This document shows positions 43,725 through 52,020 of a stretch of 64,000 bases of DNA, piece by piece. The number at the start of each line of letters is the position of its first letter. Position 1 is the first letter of the stretch. The notes under the pieces are model-generated. The model saw nothing but the letters and a program-made list of their open reading frames with translations, searched no databases and was not told the DNA's origin. Position numbers and translations under genes: made by a program. The stretch is from positions 4,278,001 to 4,342,000 of the forward strand of contig OY969553.1 of the NCBI GenBank assembly GCA_963700925.1. Direction: 5' to 3'. The DNA comes from CAWJMD01 sp963700925. GTDB lineage: Bacteria; Actinomycetota; Actinomycetes; Actinomycetales; CAWJMD01.

Positions 43725-43730
43725 ACCCAG

Positions 43731-44510
43731 ATGGCCACCCTCGAGATCCACAACCTGCACGTGAGCGTCGCCGCCGAGGGCGACGACCGCAAGGAGATCC
43801 TGCGCGGCGTCGACCTGACCGTGAAGCAGGGCGAGACCCACGCGATCATGGGGCCGAACGGCTCCGGCAAGTCGACGCTGGCGTACTCTGTCGCCGGTCA
43901 CCCCAAGTACAAGATCACTGAAGGCACAGTCACTCTCGACGGCGAGGACGTCCTCGCCATGAGCGTCGACCAGCGTGCGCGTGCGGGACTCTTCCTCGCC
44001 ATGCAGTACCCGGTCGAGGTGCCCGGCGTCACCGTCTCGAACTTCCTGCGCACCGCCAAGACGGCGATCGACGGCGAGGCCCCGAGCCTGCGCCACTGGA
44101 TCAAGGACGTCCGCAAGGCCATGGACGCCCTGAAGATCGACCCGGCCTTCGCCGAGCGCAACGTCAACGAGGGCTTCTCCGGCGGCGAGAAGAAGCGCCA
44201 CGAGATCCTTCAGCTCGAGCTGCTGAAGCCGCAGATCGCCATCCTGGACGAGACCGACTCCGGCCTCGACGTCGACGCCCTCAAGGTCGTCGCGGAGGGC
44301 GTGAACCGGGTGCGCGAGGGCGGCGAGGTCGGCGTGCTGCTGATCACGCACTACACGCGCATCCTGCGGTACGTCGAGCCCGACTTCGTGCACGTGTTCG
44401 TCGACGGTCGCATCGCCGAGAGCGGTGGCCGTGAGCTGGCCGACGAGCTGGAGGAGAACGGCTACGACCGTTTCCTTGCTGCGAACGTGGCTGCGGACGC
44501 GAGCGCCTGA
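43731..44510 (+). CDS. sufC: Fe-S cluster assembly ATPase SufC
   Basis: 259-residue ABC-type ATPase of the SufBC2D complex. Walker A is IMGPNGSGKSTLAYSVAGH. The signature is FSGGEKKRHEILQLELL and Walker B is AILDETDSGLDVDALK. It is soluble and drives the conformational change of SufB-SufD. It sits 6 bp after the Rieske gene and 7 bp before sufS. Confidence 0.98.
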   Translation: MATLEIHNLHVSVAAEGDDRKEILRGVDLTVKQGETHAIMGPNGSGKSTLAYSVAGHPKYKITEGTVTLDGEDVLAMSVDQRARAGLFLAMQYPVEVPGVTVSNFLRTAKTAIDGEAPSLRHWIKDVRKAMDALKIDPAFAERNVNEGFSGGEKKRHEILQLELLKPQIAILDETDSGLDVDALKVVAEGVNRVREGGEVGVLLITHYTRILRYVEPDFVHVFVDGRIAESGGRELADELEENGYDRFLAANVAADASA

Positions 44511-44517
44511 GGACAGC

Positions 44518-45861
44518 ATGACGACCACCCCCGCGACCCGAACCGTCGGCGCCGAGCGCGCCGAAGGGCGGCTCGACGTGGGCAGCGTCAGGGCCGACTT
44601 CCCCATCCTTGGGCGGCTTCTGGCGGACGACAGGCCGCTGGTCTACCTCGACAGCGCCAACACGTCGCAGAAGCCCCGAGCCGTGCTGGACGCTCTCGGC
44701 ACGCACCTCTCCGTGCACAACGCCAACGTGGCGCGCGCCGTGCACCAGCTGGGCGCCGAGTCGACCGCGGCGTTCGAGAGCGCGCGCGACGACGTCGCAC
44801 GCTTCATCGGGGCTGCCCGCTCCGAAGAGGTCGTGTTCACCAAGAACGCCTCCGAGGCACTGAATCTCGTCGCTCGCGTGCTGGGTGACGCGGGGGCCGC
44901 CGGTGACCCCCGTGGCGTGGTTGCCGGTGACGAGATCGTCGTGAGCGAGCTCGAGCACCACTCGAACCTCGTGCCGTGGCAGCAGCTCGCCGCCCGCACC
45001 GGGGCGCGCCTGCGGTGGTTCGGGCTGACGGACGAGGGACGGCTCGACCTGGCCGGCGATGCCGCCAACGGACGCGACGGCATCGACCAGCTCATTACCG
45101 AGCGCACCAAGGTGGTGTCGATCGCGTGGGTGTCGAACGCGCTCGGCACGATCACGCCGGTGGCCGAGATCGCCCGCCGCGCACACGAAGTCGGTGCGCT
45201 GGTCGTGGTCGACGCGTCGCAGGCGGTGCCGCACCTACCCGTCGACGTGAGCGCCCTCGGTGCCGACCTGGTCGCGTTCACCGGGCACAAGATGTGCGGT
45301 CCGACCGGCATCGGCGTGCTGTGGGGCCGTTACGACCTCCTCGCCGAGCTGCCCCCGTTCATGGGTGGCGGCGAGATGATCGAGACCGTCACGATGGCCG
45401 GCTCGACCTACGCCGCTCCGCCGCACCGCTTCGAGGCCGGCACCCCGCCGATCGCCGAGGCCATCGGGCTGGGCGCAGCCGTCCGGTATCTCGAGGCTCT
45501 TGGCATGGACTCGATCGCCGACCACGAGCAGCACATCACGGCGCATGCGCTGGCCGGTCTGGCCACCGTGCCCGGCCTGAGCGTGATGGGTCCGACCGAG
45601 GTGCGCGACGGCCTGCCGGTGGAGCGCGGGGGAGCGATCAGCTTCACGCTCGACGGCGTGCACCCTCACGACGCGGCGCAGGTGCTCGACTCGGTCGGCA
45701 TCGCCGTCCGCGCCGGGCACCACTGCGCGAAGCCCGTCCACCAGCGCTTCGGAGTTCAGGCGAGCACACGCATGTCGTCGTACCTGTACACGACGACCGA
45801 CGAGATCGACTCGCTGGTCGAAGGTCTCGGTCACGTCCGACACTTCTTCGGGGTGAGCTGA
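44518..45861 (+). CDS. sufS: Cysteine desulfurase SufS
   Basis: 447-residue PLP enzyme that supplies sulfur from cysteine. ATG 44518 (MTTTPATRTVG) is chosen over an upstream start inside sufC. The PLP-binding Lys is in FTGHKMCGPTGIGVLWGR and the catalytic Cys is in VRAGHHCAKPVHQRF. The N-terminal SVRADFPIL and LVYLDSANTSQKP are typical. The short loop before the Cys places it with SufU-partnered type II desulfurases. Its stop overlaps the sufU ATG by 1 bp. Confidence 0.97.
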   Translation: MTTTPATRTVGAERAEGRLDVGSVRADFPILGRLLADDRPLVYLDSANTSQKPRAVLDALGTHLSVHNANVARAVHQLGAESTAAFESARDDVARFIGAARSEEVVFTKNASEALNLVARVLGDAGAAGDPRGVVAGDEIVVSELEHHSNLVPWQQLAARTGARLRWFGLTDEGRLDLAGDAANGRDGIDQLITERTKVVSIAWVSNALGTITPVAEIARRAHEVGALVVVDASQAVPHLPVDVSALGADLVAFTGHKMCGPTGIGVLWGRYDLLAELPPFMGGGEMIETVTMAGSTYAAPPHRFEAGTPPIAEAIGLGAAVRYLEALGMDSIADHEQHITAHALAGLATVPGLSVMGPTEVRDGLPVERGGAISFTLDGVHPHDAAQVLDSVGIAVRAGHHCAKPVHQRFGVQASTRMSSYLYTTTDEIDSLVEGLGHVRHFFGVS

Positions 45862-46307
45862 TGGACGTGCGCGAGCTGTACCAGCAGGTCATCATCGACC
45901 ACTCGAAGGCTCCACACGGAGCCGGACTGCGCGAGCCGTTCGACACGCAGGTACACCACGTCAACCCGACGTGCGGTGACGAGATCACTCTGCGGGCACG
46001 CGTGTCCGGCGGTGTCATCCAGGACGTTTCCTACGACGTCCTGGGCTGTGCGATCTCCATCGCCGGCGCGTCGGTGATGGCGGAGACCGTCACCGGTCTC
46101 GACATCGACGATGCGCTGCGACGCTACGACGCCGTGCTGGAGATGCTCCAGAGTCGGGGTCGCACCGAGCCCGACCTCGAGGTGCTCGGCGACGCCGCGG
46201 TGTTCGCGGGCATCGCCAAGCTACCGGCACGTGTGAAGTGCGCCCTGCTCGCCTGGGCCGCGATGCGCGATGCTGTACTCACCGCCACCACCAAGGAGGG
46301 CGCATGA
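45861..46307 (+). CDS. sufU: Sulfur relay protein SufU
   Basis: 148-residue zinc protein that accepts sulfur from SufS. Ligands and acceptor residues are visible: NPTCGDEITL (Cys and Asp), DVLGCAISIAGASVM (Cys) and ARVKCALLAW (Cys). The start MDVRELYQQVIIDHSKAPHG is typical. sufT follows with a 4-bp overlap (ATGA). Confidence 0.96.
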   Translation: MDVRELYQQVIIDHSKAPHGAGLREPFDTQVHHVNPTCGDEITLRARVSGGVIQDVSYDVLGCAISIAGASVMAETVTGLDIDDALRRYDAVLEMLQSRGRTEPDLEVLGDAAVFAGIAKLPARVKCALLAWAAMRDAVLTATTKEGA

Positions 46308-46654
46308 CCACCGAGTCCAAGCAGGAGCCCGCCAGCGCACCGACGCCGGCGACAGCGGCCGACGTCGAGGAGGCCATGCGCGACGTGGTCGACCCCGAGC
46401 TCGGCATCAACGTGGTCGACCTCGGCCTGGTCTACGGCGTCACCGTCGACCAGCACAACCACGCGGTGCTCGACATGACGCTGACGTCGGCGGCCTGCCC
46501 GCTGACCGACGTGATCGAGGACCAGACCGCGCAGGCCCTCGACCCGATCGTCACCGGGCACCGGATCAACTGGGTCTGGATGCCACCGTGGGGTCCCGAC
46601 AAGATCACCGAGGACGGACGCGAGATGCTCCGTGCCCTCGGGTTCAACGTCTGA
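46304..46654 (+). CDS. sufT: SufT / MIP18-like (DUF59) Fe-S maturation factor
   Basis: 116-residue DUF59 protein. The conserved block is VVDPELGINVVDLGLVYGV, followed by LTSAACPLTDVIEDQ with the conserved Cys, and ends WMPPWGPDKITEDGREMLR. Homologues help deliver clusters to target proteins. It is the last gene of the suf operon. Its 3' end overlaps the convergent TetR gene by 11 bp. Confidence 0.94.
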   Translation: MTTESKQEPASAPTPATAADVEEAMRDVVDPELGINVVDLGLVYGVTVDQHNHAVLDMTLTSAACPLTDVIEDQTAQALDPIVTGHRINWVWMPPWGPDKITEDGREMLRALGFNV

Positions 46655-47270
46655 TCGAGCCCTGCTCCCGGGCGCCCGGGGCCAGCAGCGCGTCCAGCCC
46701 GTCGGCGTAGCTGTCGGGCGTGACGTCGCCCAGGATCAGCCGCTGCACCAGGAAGCCGGGCAGCAGGCCGAAGAGCACCTGCGCCACGAGCTCGGGGTCC
46801 GCGTCCGGATCGACGTGGCCGGCGCCTTGCATGACGAGTACCAGCTCCGCGAACTTGCCGCGGACGCGCGTGTACTTCTCGGCAGCCGTGGCGTGGATCT
46901 CCTTGTTGCGCAGCGCCTCAGCCCAGACCTGCAGCGCTACGCGGGTGACGTCACCCGCGGGCAGCTCGGCCAGGACGACCACCTGCGACGTCAGGATCCT
47001 GATCGCCTCGCTGGGCGTCGGTGGGGTCGGTCGCGCCATCATCGCGTCGAAGAGCTCGTCGACCGTTCCGACCGCGCGGTCCGCGATCGCAGCGATGATC
47101 TCGTCCTTGCTGCGGAAGTAGCCGTAGACGGCCCCTGCCGAGAGACCTGACTCGCGGATGACGTCCGCCATCGTCGTCTTGTGGAACCCCTCGCGGGCGA
47201 CGCACTGCCACCCGGCCATCACGATCTGCTCGCGCCGTGCGGTGCGGTGCTCGGCTGAGACCTTGGGCAT
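46644..47270 (-). CDS. TetR-family transcriptional repressor
   Basis: 208-residue regulator with an N-terminal helix-turn-helix: MADVIRESGLSAGAVYGYF, then RSKDEIIAAIADRA. The ligand-binding part is not distinctive. ATG 47270 follows a TAGAGT -10 box by 7 nt (leaderless). A perfect inverted repeat abuts the box and a second, near-identical one lies before the divergent membrane-protein gene. It therefore very likely represses itself and that gene. Confidence 0.92.
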   Translation of the reverse strand: MPKVSAEHRTARREQIVMAGWQCVAREGFHKTTMADVIRESGLSAGAVYGYFRSKDEIIAAIADRAVGTVDELFDAMMARPTPPTPSEAIRILTSQVVVLAELPAGDVTRVALQVWAEALRNKEIHATAAEKYTRVRGKFAELVLVMQGAGHVDPDADPELVAQVLFGLLPGFLVQRLILGDVTPDSYADGLDALLAPGAREQGSIRR

Positions 47271-47277
47271 GCCCTGA

Positions 47278-47283
47278 ACTCTA
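47278..47283 (-). promoter_or_regulatory. -10 box TAGAGT, leaderless promoter of the TetR gene
   Basis: TAGAGT on the minus strand, then 7 nt, then ATG 47270. The TetR operator starts at the next base upstream, in the -10/-35 spacer. Confidence 0.65.
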
Positions 47284-47297
47284 AACGAACATTCGTT
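47284..47297. promoter_or_regulatory. TetR operator, copy 1
   Basis: AACGAA-CA-TTCGTT is an inverted repeat with perfect 6-bp arms, directly upstream of the tetR -10 box. The same sequence with one mismatch recurs 57 bp away. Confidence 0.7.
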
Positions 47298-47340
47298 CTT
47301 GACTAGTCGGCTCGCGGGGAGGACGCTAGGTGCATCAGAG

Positions 47341-47354
47341 AACGAACATTCGCT
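47341..47354. promoter_or_regulatory. TetR operator, copy 2
   Basis: AACGAA-CA-TTCGCT differs from copy 1 by one base in the right arm. It lies 20 bp before the ATG of the divergent membrane-protein gene. Confidence 0.65.
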
Positions 47355-47373
47355 TTTATGAGAGGGGACACCC

Positions 47374-48348
47374 ATGCACACCCATCTGGAGTGGCGGACG
47401 GTCACCGTCACGGTGCTGGGCCTGACGGCGCTGCTGTGCCTGCTGCTGGCCGCCTTCGCCTGGCCCGCGGCCAACACCGCGCCACGCGAGCTGCCCGTCG
47501 CCGTCGCGGCACCTGAGCAGGTGGCTGAGCAGATCGAGCAGGGGCTGGGCGCCGAGAGGTTCGATGTCAGCCGGGTCGACGACCGGGCCGCGGCTGTTCG
47601 GCTGATCGAGAGTCGCGAGGTCTACGGCGCCATCGTCGCCGGGCCGGACGGCTCAGAGGTGCTGACCGCTTCAGCCGGAGGACCTGTCGTGGCGCAGCTG
47701 CTGAGCCAGGTGGCGTCCGGCATGGCTGCCGCCGAGGGACAGGCGATCCAGGTGACCGACGTCGTGCCACTCCCGGAAGACGACCCGCGCGGCGCCGGTC
47801 TGGCTGCGGGTGCGCTGCCGCTGGTGCTGGGAGGCATCATCACGGCCGCCGCTCTGGCGCTCGGAGTGCGTGGCCGGTGGCCGCGGATCGCGGGTGTGCT
47901 CGGGGTTGCTGCGGGTGCGGGTCTGGCTCTCACGGCGATCCTGCAGTTCTGGCTCGGCTCGCTGGAGGGCAGCTACTGGGTCAACGCCTCGGTGGTGGCC
48001 CTGTCGATCGCGGCGACCTCGAGCTTCGTGCTGGGTCTCGAGCGTTTGCTCGGACGTGCGGGGCTCGGCCTGGGTGCCGCCCTGATGATGCTGCTCGGCA
48101 ACCCGCTGTCGGGCCTGACGAGTGCACCGGAGCTCCTGCCCTCGGGCTGGGGCGCGCTGGGCCAGCTGATGCCTCCGGGCGCGGCGGGCACGGCCCTGCG
48201 GTCGGTGTCGTTCTTCGACGGAGCCGGCAGCGGTACGGCTCTTCTGGTTCTGGCGGTGTGGTTGGCCGTCGGGCTGGGGCTCTGCCTGCTCCCCGCCCGC
48301 GCTGCGCGTCAGCCCGCCGTCGCTGCCCCGGAGCCTGCGGTCGCCTGA
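47374..48348 (+). CDS. TetR-controlled membrane protein (ABC-2/YhgE-like)
   Basis: 324 residues from ATG 47374 (GAGAGGGG upstream). One N-terminal membrane helix (TVLGLTALLCLLLAAFAW) is followed by an extracytoplasmic region (about 35-140, LPVAVAAPEQVAEQIEQGL) and about six more helices. The layout resembles YhgE/Pip-like and ABC-2 export permeases without their own ATPase. A role in export of a toxic lipid or drug, induced by a TetR ligand, is inferred from context. Confidence 0.7.
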   Translation: MHTHLEWRTVTVTVLGLTALLCLLLAAFAWPAANTAPRELPVAVAAPEQVAEQIEQGLGAERFDVSRVDDRAAAVRLIESREVYGAIVAGPDGSEVLTASAGGPVVAQLLSQVASGMAAAEGQAIQVTDVVPLPEDDPRGAGLAAGALPLVLGGIITAAALALGVRGRWPRIAGVLGVAAGAGLALTAILQFWLGSLEGSYWVNASVVALSIAATSSFVLGLERLLGRAGLGLGAALMMLLGNPLSGLTSAPELLPSGWGALGQLMPPGAAGTALRSVSFFDGAGSGTALLVLAVWLAVGLGLCLLPARAARQPAVAAPEPAVA

Positions 48349-48372
48349 GGTCTCGGCGGCGGCAGCCCTGCG

Positions 48373-49038
48373 ATGCTGTCGCTCGTGACACACAGACTGC
48401 TCGAGGTCGCCCCTGAGCGCCTCGAGCGCTGGGCGGCCGGGTTCGCCGAGCGCCACGGCGCGGTGGGTGTCGCGGTGGGGGAGTCGATCGTCCTCACCGC
48501 GGCCGACGGTGCCGTCGCGGACTTCGAGGTTCCCTTCGGCCCAGTGGCCCTCGGGGCGGACCCTGTTGGGGCTCTCGCCGCGCATGCAGGGTCACCCCGC
48601 TCGACGGCGCTGCTCCTCGTCCGCCGCGGTGGCTATGGGGTCGGGGTCGCTCGAGGGTCAGAGCTGTTGCAGCACAAGGTCGGCACGAAGTACGTGCAGA
48701 GCCGCACCGCGGCCGGCGGGTGGTCACAGCAGCGGTTCGCGCGTCGGCGCACGGGGCAGGCTGCCGGTCTCGTCCTGGCTGCCGTCGAGGCGGCGGTCGC
48801 GATGTGGGGACGGGGCGAGGGTGGTACGGCCACGGGCGTGACTCTCGACGTGCTGGTGCCCGGTGGTGACCGGCTGCTCGTCGAGGAGGCTTTGGGTGAC
48901 CCTCGCCTAGCGTTCGCCGCAGCGTTGCCGCGCGGCCCGCTGCTCGACGTCCGCGACCCTCGACTGGACGTGCTGCGCCACACGGCAAAGCGTTGCCGCT
49001 CAGTGCGTGTCAGGCTGACCGAGCCCGACGTCCCCTGA
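48373..49038 (+). CDS. acVLRF1-type peptidyl-tRNA hydrolase / release factor homologue
   Basis: 221-residue protein of the actinobacterial VLRF1 group, related to the eRF1 catalytic domain and to eukaryotic Vms1/ANKZF1, which release nascent chains from stalled ribosomes. The diagnostic stretch is GTKYVQSRTAAGGWSQQRFA, then RRR. The GGWSQQ part corresponds to the catalytic Gln loop. LLLVRRGGYGVGVA lies before it. The activity is inferred from the family. It stands alone here. Confidence 0.8.
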   Translation: MLSLVTHRLLEVAPERLERWAAGFAERHGAVGVAVGESIVLTAADGAVADFEVPFGPVALGADPVGALAAHAGSPRSTALLLVRRGGYGVGVARGSELLQHKVGTKYVQSRTAAGGWSQQRFARRRTGQAAGLVLAAVEAAVAMWGRGEGGTATGVTLDVLVPGGDRLLVEEALGDPRLAFAAALPRGPLLDVRDPRLDVLRHTAKRCRSVRVRLTEPDVP

Positions 49039-49086
49039 ACCGCTCCCGTCGGCGGCGTGCGTGCGCGAATGCGCAAGGATCCGCCC

Positions 49087-49863
49087 GTGATGCTGGAACA
49101 CATTGAGGGCTGCGTCGTTCGTCGGATGGGCACCGGCACGCCCATGCTGTGCGTGCCGGGCTTTGCCGACTCCGGCGCCTCATGGGTGCCGCTGGCCAGA
49201 GAACTGGCGCTGCGGTGCGAGGTCGCCGTGCTGGACCTACCCGGCTTCGGTGAGGCCCCTCCGCTGGGCACCGACGTCACCGTGGCCGGCTTCGCCGAGC
49301 TGGTCGCCGAAGTGGCGCGACGCACCTGGGCCGGGCCGGTCACGTTGGTCGGGCATTCCCTCGGCGCTGCACTGGCCGTGCGGGCGGCGCACGACCTCGC
49401 AGAGCACTGCACGGCGGTGGTGTCCATCGAGGGAAACCTGACAACCCAGGACTCCTACTTCTCGGGACAGGCGACCCGACACGACGATCCGCACGACTTC
49501 AAGCACGCCTTCGTCGACCAGGTCCGAACGCTCGTCGCGGACGAGCGCGCCCCAGCCAGCTACGCCGAGTCGGCCGCTGTCGCAGACCCGCTCAGCATGT
49601 GGAGCCTCGGTCGCGACGCCACTCGGCAGGGCGCCGCCGACCGGTACGGCCACGAGTTCGCAGCGCTGCGCCAGCCGGTGCTCTATCTGTGGTCGTCGAC
49701 CACGACCCCGCCGGCCACTCAGGAGTTTCTGCGCGCGCATCGCTTGCCGAACCGACACCTGACGATCGAGCACCACTGGCCCTGGACGGTCCGCCCCGAC
49801 ACGATCGCCGACCTCGTGCACGCCGCGACTGAATCGCCTCCCGGCCTACGTCCCTCGACGTAG
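49087..49863 (+). CDS. Alpha/beta-hydrolase
   Basis: 258 residues from GTG 49087 (AAGGAT 6 nt upstream; the next codon is ATG and could also start). It has the oxyanion loop CVPGFADSGASW, nucleophile elbow LVGHSLGAAL, and a His near the C-terminus (TIEHHWPWTV). The N-terminal half is close to esterase or haloperoxidase-like hydrolases. The substrate is unknown. Confidence 0.8.
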   Translation: MMLEHIEGCVVRRMGTGTPMLCVPGFADSGASWVPLARELALRCEVAVLDLPGFGEAPPLGTDVTVAGFAELVAEVARRTWAGPVTLVGHSLGAALAVRAAHDLAEHCTAVVSIEGNLTTQDSYFSGQATRHDDPHDFKHAFVDQVRTLVADERAPASYAESAAVADPLSMWSLGRDATRQGAADRYGHEFAALRQPVLYLWSSTTTPPATQEFLRAHRLPNRHLTIEHHWPWTVRPDTIADLVHAATESPPGLRPST

Positions 49864-49946
49864 CCGGGCTGCCGCCCTGACGCTGACGACTGCTAGTCGC
49901 GCAGTAGCCAGGGTGTTCCACGTCCCCTTACAGGAGGTTCGTGGAG

Positions 49947-50516
49947 ATGTCAGTCACGGTCAGGACCGACGACACGGTCAACGTAGACAACCAGGTCGGC
50001 TCAGGAGAGCGGCAGGCGTGGCGGCTCGGCCGCCGCGCACGCAAGGTGGTGCTGTTGTCCCACATCGCCTCAGCCGGCGCGTGGTTGGGCATCGACGTCA
50101 TTCTCGGTGTGATGGTGGGGACGGCGTTGCTGACAGGCGACGCGCAGAACGCCGGAGTCGCACTGCAGTCGCTCGGGCTCTTCGTCGTCTGGCCGCTGGT
50201 CGCGGTCGGTGTCGTGTGCCTCGTGACCGGCGTGCTGCTGGGCCTTGGTTCGAAGTATGGCCTGGTGCGCTTCTGGTGGGTGGCGGTCAAGCTGTTCCTC
50301 AACGTGCTCCTGGTGTCCCTCGTCGTGGTCGCCCTGCGGCCCGGTGTCGAGGAGGTGTCCGCGTCCGCCCGGGCAGTTGCTACCGAGGGTGGTGTGCTGG
50401 CGCCGCTGGGGGACATGGTCTTTCCGCCGATCGTGTCGACGACGCTGGTGCTCTTCGCGATGACGCTGTCCGTGTTCAAGCCGTGGGGGAGGATTCGTCC
50501 GGCTGTCTCGCGTTAG
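49947..50516 (+). CDS. Four-helix membrane protein (DUF2269-like)
   Basis: 189 residues from ATG 49947; AGGAGG ends 9 nt upstream. Four hydrophobic segments are visible: HIASAGAWLGIDVILGVMVG, SLGLFVVWPLVAVGVVCLVTG, VKLFLNVLLVSLVVVAL and PIVSTTLVLFAMTLSVF. A His in the first helix and KYGLVRFWW before the third resemble DUF2269-type proteins. The function is unknown. The TAG stop is also the first three bases of the -10 box for the next gene. Confidence 0.7.
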   Translation: MSVTVRTDDTVNVDNQVGSGERQAWRLGRRARKVVLLSHIASAGAWLGIDVILGVMVGTALLTGDAQNAGVALQSLGLFVVWPLVAVGVVCLVTGVLLGLGSKYGLVRFWWVAVKLFLNVLLVSLVVVALRPGVEEVSASARAVATEGGVLAPLGDMVFPPIVSTTLVLFAMTLSVFKPWGRIRPAVSR

Positions 50517-50519
50517 CGT
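50514..50519 (+). promoter_or_regulatory. -10 box TAGCGT made from the upstream stop codon
   Basis: TAGCGT is followed by GGCTGC and GTG 50526. Its TAG (50514-50516) is the stop codon of the membrane-protein gene, so the two genes are separated by only 9 nt. Confidence 0.6.
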
Positions 50520-50525
50520 GGCTGC

Positions 50526-51101
50526 GTGAGCATCGCGGTGGCCCCCGCCACGAAGGCACGATTCGGCGACGTCGCGACCATGCTGGGGCCGAAGAACCCC
50601 GACTCGTCGGTCTGCTGGTGCCTCAGCCATCGGGTCGACTCGAAGACGAACCGCGAGCTGGTCGGGCCGGCGCGGGGTGACTACGTCAAGAAGCTGTGCA
50701 GCCGCACGGTGGCCCCGGGTGTCCTGGCCTACGAGGACGACGAGGTCGTCGGGTGGGCGGCCGTCGCACCCCGGTCGGAGCTGCCCTTCGCGCGGTCCAC
50801 GAAGATCCCCCGCGTCGACGACCTACCTGTCTGGTCGGTGTGGTGCATCCGAGTCCGTCCCGGGCACCGCGGCAAAGGGATCTCGCACGCCCTGCTCGAC
50901 GGTGCCGTGGCGTACGCCCGGTCACAGGGTGCGCCGGCCATCGAGGGCTATCCGGTGGACAACAAGGGGGAGACGGTCGACAGGACGATGGCCTACGTGG
51001 GTACTCGCACGCTCTTCGAGGCGGCCGGCTTCAGCAAGGCAGCAGATACGGACTCGGTGTCCGGTGGGTTCCCCCGCGTCGTCATGCGGTTGGCCCTCTG
51101 A
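50526..51101 (+). CDS. GNAT-family N-acetyltransferase
   Basis: 191-residue acetyltransferase. The acetyl-CoA motif A is WCIRVRPGHRGKGISHALLD, with R-x-x-G-K-G. The N-terminal part carries NPDSSVCWCLSHRVDSKTN, typical of a subgroup of actinobacterial GNATs of unknown substrate. GTG 50526 is preceded by a leaderless -10 box. Confidence 0.85.
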   Translation: MSIAVAPATKARFGDVATMLGPKNPDSSVCWCLSHRVDSKTNRELVGPARGDYVKKLCSRTVAPGVLAYEDDEVVGWAAVAPRSELPFARSTKIPRVDDLPVWSVWCIRVRPGHRGKGISHALLDGAVAYARSQGAPAIEGYPVDNKGETVDRTMAYVGTRTLFEAAGFSKAADTDSVSGGFPRVVMRLAL

Positions 51102-51106
51102 GACGG

Positions 51107-51490
51107 TCAGGAACCCAGAACCGGCAGCTCGATGAAGTCGTTGCACCGGATCACACGCAGCATGCTGCGGTACGGCAGGCTGACGTTCTGACGCCCGACG
51201 CGGGGTGCCACGTCGACCGGTGCACCGAGACGCAGCACCTCACCCCCGATCAGCATCCGACTGTGCTTCGCGGCCGTGATGTTCTTCAGCCAGTCGATGT
51301 CGCGACCGTACGTCAGGGCGATGGTCACCGTGCCCCCGCGCCGGAAGGCCATCAGTGGCGTGCGGTGGGTCCGGCCCGAGTGGCGCCCGACGTGCTCGAT
51401 CACGACGAAGGGCCCGTTGCCGGCGAGGAACCCCATCACGGGGTTGACCAGCGAACGGTTCACCCTGGTCACGGGTTTGGGGATCGGCAC
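51107..51490 (-). CDS. Deazaflavin (F420)-dependent nitroreductase-family protein (Ddn-like)
   Basis: 127-residue split-barrel protein of the Ddn/DUF385 group, which uses F420H2 to reduce quinones or nitro compounds. Family features are VIEHVGRHSGRTHRTPLMAF, RRGGTVTIALTYGRDIDWLKNI and HSRMLIGGEVLRL. GTG 51490 follows TAGCGT by 7 nt. It implies that the organism makes F420. Context with an SRPBCC gene gives no substrate. Confidence 0.85.
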   Translation of the reverse strand: MPIPKPVTRVNRSLVNPVMGFLAGNGPFVVIEHVGRHSGRTHRTPLMAFRRGGTVTIALTYGRDIDWLKNITAAKHSRMLIGGEVLRLGAPVDVAPRVGRQNVSLPYRSMLRVIRCNDFIELPVLGS

Positions 51491-51497
51491 CTACCCG

Positions 51498-51503
51498 ACG
51501 CTA
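51498..51503 (-). promoter_or_regulatory. -10 box TAGCGT made from the SRPBCC stop codon
   Basis: On the minus strand TAGCGT (51503-51498), then 7 nt and GTG 51490. The TAG is the stop of the upstream SRPBCC gene, the same arrangement as at 50514. Confidence 0.6.
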
Positions 51504-51998
51504 GCCCTTTCGGCGGGTCCCGTCGCGTGCCGGTTCGCGCTCGACGATCGCGCGGATGCGCTCGAGACTCGCGTACATCCCGTCCTCGAGCTCGTCGCTG
51601 TGCGGCTCGTTGCCGCCCAGGAACACTTGGGCGAAGCGTTCGGCGAAGGGAGTGATTCCTGTTGGGGCCTCACGCCGTTCGGTCAGGCGCGTGCCGTTGC
51701 CGAGAGGCGCGAGGCGGTAGCTCCAGCGCGCGCCGCTCTCCACGACCGTCCAGCCGATCGCCTGCCCCGGCTCGAAGAGCCGCACCTGCGAGGTGGTGGG
51801 CCACACGACCCAGCGGCGACGGTTGAACCCGAGAAGCCGACTGCCACGGCGGACGGCACCGCCCCCGAGTACGAACACCTTTCGACACTCCGGAGACCAC
51901 TCACCGGTGCGCCGCACGTCTGAGACGACCGACCACACCACCTCTGGGGCGGCGTCGATCTCGATCGTGCAGCTGAGCGTCCTGATGTCGTGCCGCAT
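51501..51998 (-). CDS. SRPBCC-superfamily (polyketide cyclase-like) protein
   Basis: 165-residue START/SRPBCC fold protein: CTIEIDAAPEVVWSVVSDV, RRTGEWSPECRKVF, GFNRRRWVVWPTTSQV and ARWSYRLAPLGNGTRLTE. These proteins bind hydrophobic ligands or act as cyclases. ATG 51998 lies 6 nt after CATGAT, a possible leaderless -10. The role is unknown. Confidence 0.82.
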   Translation of the reverse strand: MRHDIRTLSCTIEIDAAPEVVWSVVSDVRRTGEWSPECRKVFVLGGGAVRRGSRLLGFNRRRWVVWPTTSQVRLFEPGQAIGWTVVESGARWSYRLAPLGNGTRLTERREAPTGITPFAERFAQVFLGGNEPHSDELEDGMYASLERIRAIVEREPARDGTRRKG

Positions 51999-52020
51999 CG
52001 CGCCATCATGCCGCGCCGGC

